In this document: positions 16,078 to 25,088 of the stretch, one piece after another
Layout of the letters: every line of letters begins with the position of its first letter
How positions within the stretch are numbered: position 1 is the first letter of the stretch
Origin: Phormidesmis priestleyi ULC007
GTDB lineage: Bacteria > Cyanobacteriota > Cyanobacteriia > Leptolyngbyales > Leptolyngbyaceae
Assembly (NCBI RefSeq): GCF_001895925.1
Contig: NZ_MPPI01000039.1
Location: forward strand, 1 to 47,745
Direction of reading: 5' to 3'
Length of the DNA: 47,745 nucleotides
Made by a program: the position numbers and the translations under genes
The notes under the pieces: model-generated
Seen by the model: only the letters and a program-made list of their open reading frames with translations
Databases searched by the model: none
What the model was told of the DNA's origin: nothing

Positions 16078-16761
16078 TTAGCCTGCCTCGGTCTTTTTGA
16101 GTCGATAGCCCAATCCGTGAACGGTTTCGATGAAGTCGTCTGGGGCACCAGCGGCTTTAAGCTTTTGGCGCAGGCTTTTAATGTGTGACTTGACCGTCTC
16201 CTCGGTTGGCGGGTCTTGCAGCGTCCAGATACGCTCAATGATCCCGGCGCGGCTTAACACTCGCCGCCCATTTGCGACCAAAAGTTCTAGCAGCGCATAT
16301 TCTTTCGGCGTAAGCTGAATCAACTCAGTCTTGTAAGTGACTTCGTAAGTGCTGGAATCGAGGCGCAAACTGCCCCAGACAAACCCAGTTACGGTGGCAC
16401 TGCTGCCTCGACGCAAGAGCGCCCGAATTCTTGCCATTAGCTCTTGCAGGTCAAAGGGTTTGACCATATAGTCGTCTGCGCCTGCATCTAACCCGATAAT
16501 TTTGTCGGCGATCGTGTCACGAGCGGTCAGCATCATCACTGGAGCCGTGAAGTTACGATTTCGCAGGCGCTGACAGAAGCTTACCCCATCGAGTTTAGGC
16601 AGGGTCAGGTCTAGCACGATCAGATCATAGTGAAGCGAGTTAAACCAATCCCAGGCGACTTCTCCGTCTTGCACTACGTCTACGGCATACTGGCGATCGG
16701 TCAGTGCCTCAGCAAGCACTTCGGCTAGTTGAACATCATCTTCAACCACTAAAATTCGCAT
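16078..16761 (-). CDS. OmpR-family response regulator transcription factor
   Basis: The 227-aa protein has a receiver domain (residues 1-115) starting MRILVVEDDVQLAEVLAEAL, with acidic pocket Glu-Asp-Asp, phospho-acceptor Asp51 in LIVLDLTLPKLDG, and Lys in the VKPFDL loop. The C-terminal winged helix (about 130-222) carries LTPKEYALLELL and HGLGYRLKK. This is a DNA-binding regulator activated by a histidine kinase. It is 38 bp downstream of the 355-aa gene, probably co-transcribed with it. A CHASE3 kinase gene lies about 1.4 kb from its start on the other strand and is a possible partner. It resembles cyanobacterial ManR/RppA types, but I cannot assign one. Confidence 0.93.
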   Translation of the reverse strand: MRILVVEDDVQLAEVLAEALTDRQYAVDVVQDGEVAWDWFNSLHYDLIVLDLTLPKLDGVSFCQRLRNRNFTAPVMMLTARDTIADKIIGLDAGADDYMVKPFDLQELMARIRALLRRGSSATVTGFVWGSLRLDSSTYEVTYKTELIQLTPKEYALLELLVANGRRVLSRAGIIERIWTLQDPPTEETVKSHIKSLRQKLKAAGAPDDFIETVHGLGYRLKKTEAG

Positions 16762-16799
16762 GAAGCAGTCTCAATAATTTTCAACTCGACTGCAAAATT

Positions 16800-17867
16800 C
16801 TAACTCTCCTGAAACACGTCTGTTGAAAACATCTCTGTCAACGCCTGCAAATAGGGGATCAAAACCGTCATGTCTGTCGGTGATAATTGCCCGTATAGCT
16901 CCCAGCCCATCACCTGCAACATCTCCTGCACCATCTGCCACTTTACCTTCAATCGAGGATAGAGCATCACACAAAGCGGGAACAACTGACGCTGCACCGA
17001 TGACACATTTCCCTCTAGGGTACACAGACAGAGGTAAACCTGAAACATTTCAACATCGCGAATGCTGGAAGTTCTCACCTCTGAGGAGTTGAGGCTGCCG
17101 CTGTAGGTTTGATAGCCCGGATTTAGACGATGAATTTGATCACAGACGCGATGGGCAACCCGGCTGCTGACTGGCAACAAATTCTGCACGGCAATCAACT
17201 CAGGAGAATCAGGATCGTGGGCTGCGGCAGCTTGGTACGCATCTTGCAACGGCATGTACATGTGATCGTCCATGACTTTGAGATAGGGCGAAAATAGCCC
17301 CTGCTCGGCTGGAGAAAGCTGATCTAAGAGAATTTTGCCCGTGTGATGAAACTGCATGCTGACAAAGCCGATCGCACGCGGATCTGGGTCTGTATATTTT
17401 TGGCGCAACCGCCCGCAGTCATCGCCAATCACTACCGAGAGACGCTGGGCTGTAAGCTCGTCGCCATAGGCTAACAGCGCTTTCTCAAACAACTGATGAG
17501 AATCTGCGGCAATTTGCCAGGGGTCAAGCAAACTTGAATCAATTCCATGACGCAAAACTTCTGCCGCTAGGAGATCTTCGGTCATCGACCAGGCTTGGGC
17601 GCTCGCTAGATTCAGTCTTTGCATCAGCTTCTCAGTGGTGTATTGTCGCCCTTCTGAGGAAGCGTAATTTGCGAGGCGATCGATCTTTTTGATCTGCGCT
17701 TCGTCATAGTCTGAAGTCACTGAGACAATATATTTTCGGGCCCAAGTCGCAGCCAAAGTGTGCAGATTTGATTTTGGTTTGTCCGTCGGAGGGCGATCAT
17801 CAGAGGGGGTTTCGGAGGGGTGAGAAGTCGATGCAGTCTGAGGCGGGGTAGATGCTGATCGAGTCAT
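16800..17867 (-). CDS. conserved helical protein of unknown function upstream of response regulator
   Basis: The 355-aa protein has a low-complexity Ser/Thr/Pro-rich N-terminus (residues 1-35), then a globular, mostly helical body: LHTLAATWARKYIVSVTSDY, RLANYASSEGRQYTTEKLMQ, and FVSMQFHHTGKILLDQLSPA. There is no signal peptide or membrane helix. I do not recognise the family. It shares a strand with, and lies 38 bp before, the OmpR-type regulator, so it may act in the same response, for example as an input or modulating protein. The intact frame and neutral composition suggest a conserved gene. Confidence 0.7.
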   Translation of the reverse strand: MTRSASTPPQTASTSHPSETPSDDRPPTDKPKSNLHTLAATWARKYIVSVTSDYDEAQIKKIDRLANYASSEGRQYTTEKLMQRLNLASAQAWSMTEDLLAAEVLRHGIDSSLLDPWQIAADSHQLFEKALLAYGDELTAQRLSVVIGDDCGRLRQKYTDPDPRAIGFVSMQFHHTGKILLDQLSPAEQGLFSPYLKVMDDHMYMPLQDAYQAAAAHDPDSPELIAVQNLLPVSSRVAHRVCDQIHRLNPGYQTYSGSLNSSEVRTSSIRDVEMFQVYLCLCTLEGNVSSVQRQLFPLCVMLYPRLKVKWQMVQEMLQVMGWELYGQLSPTDMTVLIPYLQALTEMFSTDVFQES

Positions 17868-18210
17868 TGTTTAGCCCAAACTTATCAAAAAGATCAAATA
17901 TAGACATGTGACTGAACGTACAGCACAAACTGTCGGCGTTCAAGAGGCTTCTGGAACTCATTGCGACAAGTCAGCAGCCGGGGACAATCTAGACTTCAGA
18001 TTACTCACGATCGCTGATATGTATAAATGCTGAAAAAGGTTCAATTAAAGCTTCAATTGATGAGGCTAAATATACCGTAATGTCAGGTTGAACACAACCA
18101 ATCTATGAAGTTAAAAATCTTTCGTCACGGAATACTTATTATTTCTTAAAATACAAAGACTTCATAATTTTAAACACAGAATTCTGCATCTAACCTTAGA
18201 AAATAAAGGA
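17868..18210. promoter_or_regulatory. 343-bp divergent region
   Basis: No gene is seen. It separates the 355-aa gene (minus) from the CHASE3 kinase gene (plus) and should hold both promoters. The only pattern noted is a repeated TTCAATTRA near 18037-18060. An AAAGGA ribosome binding site lies just before the kinase start. Confidence 0.4.
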
Positions 18211-19596
18211 ATGGCTTTTTTGAAATGGTCGTCTGAAGGAAAGTGGTTAGCAACAGGATTTTTGCTATTGATTCTGCTGATGGGAAGCGGAAGTTTTGTA
18301 TCTTATCAGAATGCGACTGAGCTAATCGAGAGCAGCAGAAAATCGCAACAGACCTATGAAGTGATCAAAACGTTGGGTAATGTCTTCTCGACCATGACGG
18401 TTGCTGAGTCAGGGCGACGAGGATATATCTACTACGGCGATCGTAAAGAGCTGACCCGCTATCAAGTCGCGATCGACCAGTTTGAACCTGAGTTGACAGA
18501 ACTAAGATTGCTGTTATCAAATCACCCCAATCAGGCACCGCGCCTTGTCAAGTTAGAGGCTTTAATTAAGCAGAGATTAGCGCTCTTAGCGCAGTCGATT
18601 GATTTGCGTCAAAAAGATCGAGCCACGATTATTCAGCAGACTAAAATTACCGATCGGAGTGTTCAACTTCGAGAGCAAATTCAGGCTGTAATAGCTGAGA
18701 TGCAATCTGAGGAACAACAGGAGTTAAAGCAATCGATTATTCAATCTCAGACAAGCATTTATGGAAGAAGACTGATCGAGATTTGGTTGAACCTTTTAGG
18801 ATTCTCGATCTTATTTTTGGGCTTTTTTGCCTTCTACTCACAGTTAATTAAACGCCAAAATGCAGAAACAATTCAACATAAGTTAGCTCAACAACAAGAA
18901 CTGAGTGAGCTTAAACTCCGCTTTTTCTCGATGGTTTCTCACGAGTTTAGGACTCCGTTGAGCGTGATTTTAGGATCAGCGCAATTGCTGTTAGAAAGTC
19001 ATCAGCCGTGGACAGCAGACCGAACCGAGAAAAATCTGCGGCGAATTCAATCTTCTGCAAAGTTAATGATTCAACTGCTAACAGATATTTTGACGTTGAC
19101 TAGAGCAGAAGCAGGAAAGCTAGAGTGCAACCTAGAACTAGTCGATTTAGAAGCATTTTGTTTAAATTTGATTGAAGATTTTGAGTGTTATAGCTTGGCA
19201 ACTCATTCATTTCAACTGGTTAGCCAGTGTGGATATAGCCACGCTCAGTTAGATGAAAAACTACTCTATTCGACCCTCAGCAACTTATTATCAAATGCAG
19301 TGAAATATTCGCCCAAAGGAGAAACGATTCGGTTAATTTTAAGCTGCGATCGAGACACGATCGTGTTTCAAGTTCACGATCAGGGCATTGGCATCTCATC
19401 AACCGATCAAGAGAGTTTGTTTGAGCCGTTTTATCGAGGACAAAAAGCCACCACGATCGCCGGAACCGGGCTTGGTTTAGCAGTGGTGAAAAAGTGTGTC
19501 GATCTTCAGAATGGCAAGATTTTAGTCGATAGCCAGGAAGGAGTCGGCACCACATTTACGGTCAAAATTCCGCATCTTGATGACGGCAATCTGTGA
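18211..19596 (+). CDS. CHASE3-domain sensor histidine kinase
   Basis: The 461-aa protein has a first membrane helix at about 13-32, a CHASE3-type extracytoplasmic helical domain (40-185, with SGRRGYIYYGDR), and a second helix at about 190-210. HisKA follows with phospho-acceptor His244 in SMVSHEFRTPL, then an HATPase domain with N box NLLSNAVKYSPKG, G1 VHDQGIGIS and G2 GTGLGLAVVKKC. CHASE3 domains sense extracellular or membrane cues, but the ligand is unknown. The ATG follows an AAAGGA site. Its end is 2 bp from the convergent phnE-like gene. The nearby OmpR-type regulator is the obvious candidate partner. Confidence 0.93.
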   Translation: MAFLKWSSEGKWLATGFLLLILLMGSGSFVSYQNATELIESSRKSQQTYEVIKTLGNVFSTMTVAESGRRGYIYYGDRKELTRYQVAIDQFEPELTELRLLLSNHPNQAPRLVKLEALIKQRLALLAQSIDLRQKDRATIIQQTKITDRSVQLREQIQAVIAEMQSEEQQELKQSIIQSQTSIYGRRLIEIWLNLLGFSILFLGFFAFYSQLIKRQNAETIQHKLAQQQELSELKLRFFSMVSHEFRTPLSVILGSAQLLLESHQPWTADRTEKNLRRIQSSAKLMIQLLTDILTLTRAEAGKLECNLELVDLEAFCLNLIEDFECYSLATHSFQLVSQCGYSHAQLDEKLLYSTLSNLLSNAVKYSPKGETIRLILSCDRDTIVFQVHDQGIGISSTDQESLFEPFYRGQKATTIAGTGLGLAVVKKCVDLQNGKILVDSQEGVGTTFTVKIPHLDDGNL

Positions 19597-19598
19597 GG

Positions 19599-21233
19599 TC
19601 ATCGCAGCGATCGCCGTGCATTTGCGCTCACCCAATCGACCAGAAATGTCAGCATCAGAAAGCCTCCGAGCGTAACAATTAACGCTTGATAATCAAAGCT
19701 ACTTAACTGCTCAGTTAGCGATCGTCCGAGTCCCCCAGCACCGACCAGCCCGACGATTACGGTCTCTCGCATACAGACCTCCCATCGGTAGAGCGAATAG
19801 GCTAAAAATCTGGGCATCGTCAGCGGCAACACGCCGTAAAGAAAGATCAGTGAGTTTGGCGCTCCCTGTGCCTTGAGCGCTGCGAGGGGGCGCTGATCTT
19901 GGTTTTCGATCACCTCTGCCATCAAGCGTCCCAAAATGCCTAAATTGTGTAGACCGAGGGCGATCGCGCCGGGCAAAATTCCTGGAAACATCACAAACAG
20001 CACGACTAACGCCCAAATCGGTGCCGGAATCGCGCGGCAGATCAGCAAGACGGCTCGTGACAATAGAAACATGATTTGCGGTAAGCTGCCATTGCCTTGC
20101 TGATTAAGCAGACCGCCCGGAAGAAAGAAATTATTTGCCGCTGGAAATGCGAGTAGCAACCCTCCAAACGCAGAGAACGCGATCGCCAGCACTGACATCG
20201 AAACCGTCTCGATCGCTTGGGGAATTAGCTGCGGCACTCCACTAAAGTCAGGTGGCAAGGCGGATCGAACAAATTGCCCAAATAACTGCTGAGTGCGAGG
20301 TGCCCAGAATTTGCTGAAATCAGGATTGATATACCAAAAACAAAGCGTTAGCAGAAACAGCGCGATCGGAATCAGAATAAAATAATTTTGAGCAGCTTTT
20401 TGAGGCGTTTTGCTTTTGTTTTGCTGGAGGTTCAAATCGATACGGCTAGAGCATCCCAATCGCCGCCGCAACCAGGCACTACTCAGATCAACCAATCCGT
20501 TAAGAATAAACAGCGCGTAGAAAAATGTCCAGAGTTGCTCATAGCGCAGCGATTGCAAGCTGAGAAAGATTTCATATCCCAATCCACCCGCGCCGATGAT
20601 GCCTAACACGGCTGCCGATCGAATCGAACATTCAAATCGATAGAACACATAAGATAATAGATTGAGAAATGCTTGCGGTAATAGACTGTAAAAAAATGCA
20701 GTCAGGGGAGAAACGCCGCTATTCAGCAAGATTAATAAGGGTGTCCGGGGCGTTTCATCTAAAATTTCAGAAAAAACTTTCGCGGTGATTGCACCAAAAG
20801 GAATCGCGATCGCTACGATCGCCGTCAGTGGATCAAGTCCCCAAATGTTGACAAAAAACAGTCCCCAGATCAGTTCATGAATGGCACGAGGAACTGCGAT
20901 CGCGGCTCGAATCAACAACCAGCAACGCGAAGGTTGACCAAATGATAACCACCAAACCTCAGAGGCTAAAACGCCGCCGATCATTCCTAAAATAACGCTA
21001 AAGAATGTTCCGCATACCGCATAAGCTAATGTGGTGACAGTCGCACTGAATGTCGTTTGTAGCAACTCAGTGCTTAAATCTGGATGAACGCTAGCGACTA
21101 TAAATCGCCACAAGAGCGGTACACCATTTAGATTGAATAAATCTTGTCTAAAAAGTCCGGCTTGCAGAAGCGAGAGGACGATCGCGGCGAGTCCAATCAA
21201 GCCCCATTTGAGAGCGGGAGTGATGACAGTCAT
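19599..21233 (-). CDS. phnE: PhnE-type ABC transporter permease, fused double domain
   Basis: The 544-aa integral membrane protein contains two PhnE-like permease domains in tandem. The first (1-265) carries AAVLGIIGAGGLGYEIFLSL and the second (285-544) carries ETVIVGLVGAGGLGRSLTEQ; both match the EAA-like loop that contacts the ATPase. Usual PhnE proteins have one domain of about 260 aa, so a single chain here makes the whole pore. Its start codon overlaps the phnC stop by one base (TGATG). It works with the PhnC-type ATPase and the PhnD-type lipoprotein encoded just upstream. Confidence 0.92.
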   Translation of the reverse strand: MTVITPALKWGLIGLAAIVLSLLQAGLFRQDLFNLNGVPLLWRFIVASVHPDLSTELLQTTFSATVTTLAYAVCGTFFSVILGMIGGVLASEVWWLSFGQPSRCWLLIRAAIAVPRAIHELIWGLFFVNIWGLDPLTAIVAIAIPFGAITAKVFSEILDETPRTPLLILLNSGVSPLTAFFYSLLPQAFLNLLSYVFYRFECSIRSAAVLGIIGAGGLGYEIFLSLQSLRYEQLWTFFYALFILNGLVDLSSAWLRRRLGCSSRIDLNLQQNKSKTPQKAAQNYFILIPIALFLLTLCFWYINPDFSKFWAPRTQQLFGQFVRSALPPDFSGVPQLIPQAIETVSMSVLAIAFSAFGGLLLAFPAANNFFLPGGLLNQQGNGSLPQIMFLLSRAVLLICRAIPAPIWALVVLFVMFPGILPGAIALGLHNLGILGRLMAEVIENQDQRPLAALKAQGAPNSLIFLYGVLPLTMPRFLAYSLYRWEVCMRETVIVGLVGAGGLGRSLTEQLSSFDYQALIVTLGGFLMLTFLVDWVSANARRSLR

Positions 21234-21991
21234 CAGTGAGATTCCAATCGATATAAGTCTGCAATTAAATCAGGTGAGACTTGGTGAGGAGCCGCATCGA
21301 AGAGAATTTGCCCTTGGCGTAACCCAATCATGCGATCGCAGTGACTCCGCGCAAAATCGACATCATGCAGACTAACGACTAGCGTGCGATCGGCTTGTTC
21401 AGCGAGATTTTGTAACAGATCCATAATTTCTCGGCTGAGTTCGGGATCGAGGCTGGCGATCGGTTCGTCTGCCAAAATCACGAGCGGATTTTGAACGAGA
21501 ACTCTGGCGATCGCGACTCGTTGCTGTTGTCCGCCTGAGAGTCGATCGGTGCGCTCATAGAGCTTTTCGGCGATGCCAACTTGACTCAGAGCCTTAACCG
21601 CCGTTTCAACTTCTAGCGGCACCATCAGAGATGCCAATGCTTTAAAGAATGACCATCGCCCCAAATGTCCGGCGTTGACGTTGTGAATGACTCGCAGATT
21701 ATCGACTAAATTCAACTGTTGATAAATCGTGCCAATTTGCTGCTGAATTTGACGCAGACGCTTTGAGTTGAGTTGGCTCAAATTTCGTCCCATTGCCCAG
21801 ACTTCGCCGCGCGTCGATCGCACACTACCATTCAGCAATCGCAACAGCGTACTCTTTCCAGCCCCGCTTGACCCCACCAGCGCCACCCGTTCACCGGGAT
21901 AAATTTGTAGACTAATATTCCTCAGCGCAGAGAACTGACCGAACTGCTGAGAAACCTGTTTGAGTTCAAAAACGGGGACTGAAAACGCCAT
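21233..21991 (-). CDS. phnC: PhnC-type ABC transporter ATP-binding protein
   Basis: The 252-aa ATPase shows Walker A GSSGAGKS (residues 40-47), the signature LSGGQQQRVAIARVLVQNP, Walker B VILADEPIASLDPE and the switch His in LVVSLHDVDFARSHCDRM. It energises uptake through the fused PhnE-type permease. It overlaps phnD and phnE by one base each, so the three genes form a tightly coupled operon. Similarity is to the phosphonate importer group, but the real substrate depends on the binding protein. Confidence 0.94.
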   Translation of the reverse strand: MAFSVPVFELKQVSQQFGQFSALRNISLQIYPGERVALVGSSGAGKSTLLRLLNGSVRSTRGEVWAMGRNLSQLNSKRLRQIQQQIGTIYQQLNLVDNLRVIHNVNAGHLGRWSFFKALASLMVPLEVETAVKALSQVGIAEKLYERTDRLSGGQQQRVAIARVLVQNPLVILADEPIASLDPELSREIMDLLQNLAEQADRTLVVSLHDVDFARSHCDRMIGLRQGQILFDAAPHQVSPDLIADLYRLESH

Positions 21992-22908
21992 TATTTGATT
22001 TTGCCGATCGCGCGTCCGACTTGCTCGATCGTCGCATAGTTCTCGTTTTTAGTTGGCACAAACTTAGCTGCTCCAAACAATTCCAAAATCTCTTTTTGGT
22101 CGGGCACATTCGGATCAAGTTTCATCAACGTGGCTTGAACTCTTTGCGGAAAGTCGGCTCCAAATCGCTCCTTCACACTCGGATTCATCACCCAGTGATA
22201 ATCAAAAAAAGCGGGCGATCGCCAAATTACCTCAACCTGATTGAGATCGATTTTGCCTTCTTTAAGGCGCTTTTGCCAAACTTGCTCGTTCACGACACCT
22301 GCATCGTAAGTGCCTGCGGTGACTAGCTCGATCGTCGCATCGTGATTTTTAGAAAAGCCTGCCTGTCCTTTAAAATCGCCTTCCAATTTCACGCCTGCTT
22401 GCTGAAGAAAATATTGCGGCATTAACCGCCCAGAAGTCGAAGACTCGCTGCCAAAGGTGAAACTGTGTCCTTTAAGCGTGGTGAGATCTTTAAGATTTTG
22501 AATCGGCTGAATGCCACTTTTTTTATTAGCGATAAACAGACTATGAAACTGAGAATCGATATCCCGTTGAGCGATCGCCTCAGCACCCGGCACCTGCAAA
22601 CGCGCCTGCACACCCGTCAAGCCGCCAAACCACACCATATCCAAGTCACCAACCTTGAATGCAGTCACCGCCGCCGTATAGTCAGTCACAGGCTTATAAG
22701 CAACGGGCACCTTTAACTCAGCTTCTAGATATTTTGAGAGCTTGCTGTAGAGCCGCTGTAGCTTTTCGGGATCTTGGTCAGGAATCGCCCCTGTGGTAAA
22801 GGTTTTTTGTGTAACTGGTTTCGCCGCATCAGGTGAAGTTGTAGATGAACAAGCTCCCAGCGACAGTAAAGACAAGAACAAGAACCCGGAAAACAGAATT
22901 TTTTTCAT
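21991..22908 (-). CDS. PhnD-like / putative selenate ABC transporter binding lipoprotein
   Basis: The 305-aa protein has a lipoprotein signal with lipobox LGAC (Cys20). The body matches the PhnD superfamily and specifically the subgroup annotated as putative selenate transporter binding proteins: AIPDQDPEKLQRLYSKLSKY, VTDYTAAVTAFKVGDLDMVW, FGGLTGVQARLQVPGAEAIA and TFGSESSTSGRLMPQYF. The selenate assignment is by family resemblance and I have not confirmed it; phosphonate, phosphite or another oxyanion remains possible. It is the first gene of the operon and diverges from folC. Confidence 0.88.
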   Translation of the reverse strand: MKKILFSGFLFLSLLSLGACSSTTSPDAAKPVTQKTFTTGAIPDQDPEKLQRLYSKLSKYLEAELKVPVAYKPVTDYTAAVTAFKVGDLDMVWFGGLTGVQARLQVPGAEAIAQRDIDSQFHSLFIANKKSGIQPIQNLKDLTTLKGHSFTFGSESSTSGRLMPQYFLQQAGVKLEGDFKGQAGFSKNHDATIELVTAGTYDAGVVNEQVWQKRLKEGKIDLNQVEVIWRSPAFFDYHWVMNPSVKERFGADFPQRVQATLMKLDPNVPDQKEILELFGAAKFVPTKNENYATIEQVGRAIGKIK

Positions 22909-23017
22909 GGAACATTAGAAATGGATCAAACAAGAATCGCAGAATATCATAAGCGTTAGGATGATTCTGAAATCGATCGCTTTGATTTTGATTCCATTTA
23001 GCGACTTAGAATGCTTA

Positions 23018-24337
23018 ATGACTAATTCCTCGATCGAGACCTTCCTTAAAAAATTTGAGCGATTTGGAGTCAATCTCGGCTTAGAAGCGATTCAAAACCT
23101 TTTAGCCGAGTTGGGCAACCCGCACGATCGAGTTCCGATCATTCACGTTGCCGGAAGCAATGGCAAAGGGTCAGTGTGTGCCTATTTATCAACAGTGCTG
23201 ACCGAAGCGGGCTATCGAGTCGGGCGCTACACATCACCACATTTGGTGAATTGGTGTGAGCGTATTTGTATTCGTGACCAGCCGATCTCACCCGCAGATC
23301 TCCAGCAAGTATTGCAGCAAGTTGAAGCAGCTATTCGTTTCGATCGCCCATCTCCCACTCAATTTGAAGTGATCACGGCGGCAATGTGGCTCTATTTTGC
23401 TCAACAAAAAGTAGATATTGCGGTAGTCGAAGTTGGTTTAGGTGGGCGGTTAGACGCGACCAACGTCTGCGATCAGCCTCTAGTCACAGTGATCACTTCC
23501 CTCAGCTTGGAACACTGGCAGCGACTTGGGCCGACCCTCGCAGACATCGCACGAGAAAAAGCGGGCATTCTCAAACCTGGCTGTCTAGCGGTGATTGGTC
23601 AAATTCCTAGCGAAGCGGCGACGATCGTCAATCGTCGCGCTTTGGAATTAAATTGCCCCACGATCTACCCAAAGTCCGCCAAAAATCTCGGCAACGGTTG
23701 GGCAGAATATCAAGGCATAGAAGAATATGAGTTGAGGCTTGAGACGGGCGAAGAAGGCTCGATCGAGCTAATCAAAACCTTTCAATATCAGTTGCCATTG
23801 CAAGGGGCGATTCAACTGCACAATTCAGCCTTAGCGATCGCGGCGCTGCAATTTCTCAGACAAGAAGGCTGGGAGTTTTCTGACGAAGCGATCACGAATG
23901 GAATCGCGAAAACCCAATGGGCGGGGCGGCTGCAATGGTTTACTTATTGCGATCGCCAGATTCTCATTGATGGTGCTCACAATCCGGCTAGCGCTGAGGT
24001 GCTGCGTCAATTTGTAGACACGTTAGAAAAATCTCCCATTCATTGGGTGATGGGAATGCTATCGACTAAAGATCACGCTGATGTGTTTAAGGAATTGCTG
24101 AGAAGCGGCGATCGGCTTGATCTCGTTCCCGTTCCTGGTCACAGTTCTGCAAATCCTCAAGAGTTAGCCATTCTAGCGAAACAAATCTGCCCTGATTTAG
24201 CGGATTGTCGCGTTTACGAAAACGTGTTTTTAGCATTAGAGTTAGCGATGCAGAAATCGGATCAAAATCTAATCGTCTTGTGTGGATCTTTGTATTTGAT
24301 TGGTGATTTCTTTGAGAAGACCCGATCACCGATTTGA
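23018..24337 (+). CDS. folC: bifunctional folylpolyglutamate synthase / dihydrofolate synthase
   Basis: The start is placed at ATG 23018 (MTNSSIETFLKKFERFGVNL, 439 aa), matching usual FolC N-termini; 19 upstream in-frame codons are unlikely to be translated. The Mur-ligase-like fold is shown by IIHVAGSNGKGSVCAYLSTV (ATP site), SLEHWQRLGPTLADIAREKA, and ILIDGAHNPASAEVL. The enzyme adds glutamate to dihydropteroate and folates in the cytoplasm, retaining folate in the cell. It diverges from phnD, with 109 bp between starts. Confidence 0.95.
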   Translation: MTNSSIETFLKKFERFGVNLGLEAIQNLLAELGNPHDRVPIIHVAGSNGKGSVCAYLSTVLTEAGYRVGRYTSPHLVNWCERICIRDQPISPADLQQVLQQVEAAIRFDRPSPTQFEVITAAMWLYFAQQKVDIAVVEVGLGGRLDATNVCDQPLVTVITSLSLEHWQRLGPTLADIAREKAGILKPGCLAVIGQIPSEAATIVNRRALELNCPTIYPKSAKNLGNGWAEYQGIEEYELRLETGEEGSIELIKTFQYQLPLQGAIQLHNSALAIAALQFLRQEGWEFSDEAITNGIAKTQWAGRLQWFTYCDRQILIDGAHNPASAEVLRQFVDTLEKSPIHWVMGMLSTKDHADVFKELLRSGDRLDLVPVPGHSSANPQELAILAKQICPDLADCRVYENVFLALELAMQKSDQNLIVLCGSLYLIGDFFEKTRSPI

Positions 24338-24362
24338 AGTACGATCGATCTTCTGAGAGCTT

Positions 24363-24386
24363 CTTACTTACTTACTTACTTACTTA
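24363..24386. repeat. CTTA tetranucleotide microsatellite, six copies
   Basis: Six perfect copies of CTTA lie about 40 bp upstream of the next start codon. Tetranucleotide tracts can slip during replication, so length variation could alter promoter or leader spacing of the downstream module. Confidence 0.9.
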
Positions 24387-24427
24387 GTCAGGCTGTGATT
24401 AGGTGTGATCTGCCTTGAGGAGCAAAC

Positions 24428-24777
24428 TTGTCCGATTTTACAAATGGTATTAACCGTGAGATTTTTCTAGATCCAAGACACATTGCGAAACACCTACCCA
24501 ATACGGCATCAGTGCAGCGATCGTTGAGACGAGGAAGATCAGCGCACGTTTTCAATGACAAAGTGACGATGGATCGAGTTGCTCAAACCATCATTGAAAG
24601 GGGAGAATATACAGGTATCGTTCGAGAATATGAGCGTTACGGTTTACTCTTTACTGAACCGATCGCTATCGAATTGATCCGAATGGTTCAACGATTCTTT
24701 TGTTCTACGGCGAGGTGAAGATTGATGCAGAAAACCGATATCACGTCATTCCCCGTACCCGATCGAGTGCAGGATGA
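24428..24777 (+). pseudogene. conserved small cyanobacterial protein (toxin-like), frameshifted near 24664
   Basis: From TTG 24428 the first frame reads FLDPRHIAKHLPNTASVQRS, RRGRSAHVFNDKV, and ERGEYTGIVREYERYGLLFTEPI, then drifts into unrelated sequence and stops at 24718. One extra base near 24664 restores a frame reading YRIDPNGSTILLFYGEVKID then ENRYHVIPRTRSSAG, stopping at 24777. The restored protein of about 116 aa looks like a family widespread in cyanobacteria (a DUF whose number I do not recall securely). The His-rich HIAKH motif recalls RNase-like toxins, but that is only a suggestion. The gene is either a pseudogene or contains a sequencing error. Confidence 0.65.
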
Positions 24778-24994
24778 TTGGCAGTTTGCCGAGGTGTGGA
24801 TTGAGCCAATGCTGTCGCCGCCCTACATTTTGCTGCTGTTAGGTGAAGAGTCGGGAAGTTGTCGTATCTTCGATCCTGCAAAAAACTATACAGTCATTTT
24901 TGCAAGTTCCACATACGACGAAGCGCAACACTGGCTATTGGAAGATGAATATGAACCCTTGGAAGGGCGACTTTCTGCATCTGAATTGCAGTGA
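24725..24994 (+). CDS. small acidic protein, possible partner or immunity protein
   Basis: The ATG at 24725 gives an 89-aa product (MQKTDITSFPVPDRVQDDWQ) rich in Asp and Glu, including ending in LLEDEYEPLEGRLSASELQ. No known domain is recognised. It overlaps the restored 3' end of the preceding gene by about 53 bp in another frame, implying translational coupling. A small acidic protein directly downstream of a basic toxin-like one is a typical immunity or antitoxin arrangement, but no function is proven. Confidence 0.6.
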   Translation: MQKTDITSFPVPDRVQDDWQFAEVWIEPMLSPPYILLLLGEESGSCRIFDPAKNYTVIFASSTYDEAQHWLLEDEYEPLEGRLSASELQ

Positions 24995-25088
24995 GGGCAA
25001 ATCCGAGCCTTATTTAATTCATGACTCTAAGAGGATGGTTGATTGGCTCGATCGCTCAACCACCTACTCAAAGATTTGTAGTCAATAA

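Noticed and set aside
22961-23017. N-terminal extension of FolC
   Set aside because: Hydrophobic 19-codon extension is not seen in the family; the later ATG fits better.
24363-24386. CRISPR-like repeat
   Set aside because: Units are only four bases with no spacers; it is a microsatellite. No CRISPR array was seen in the window.
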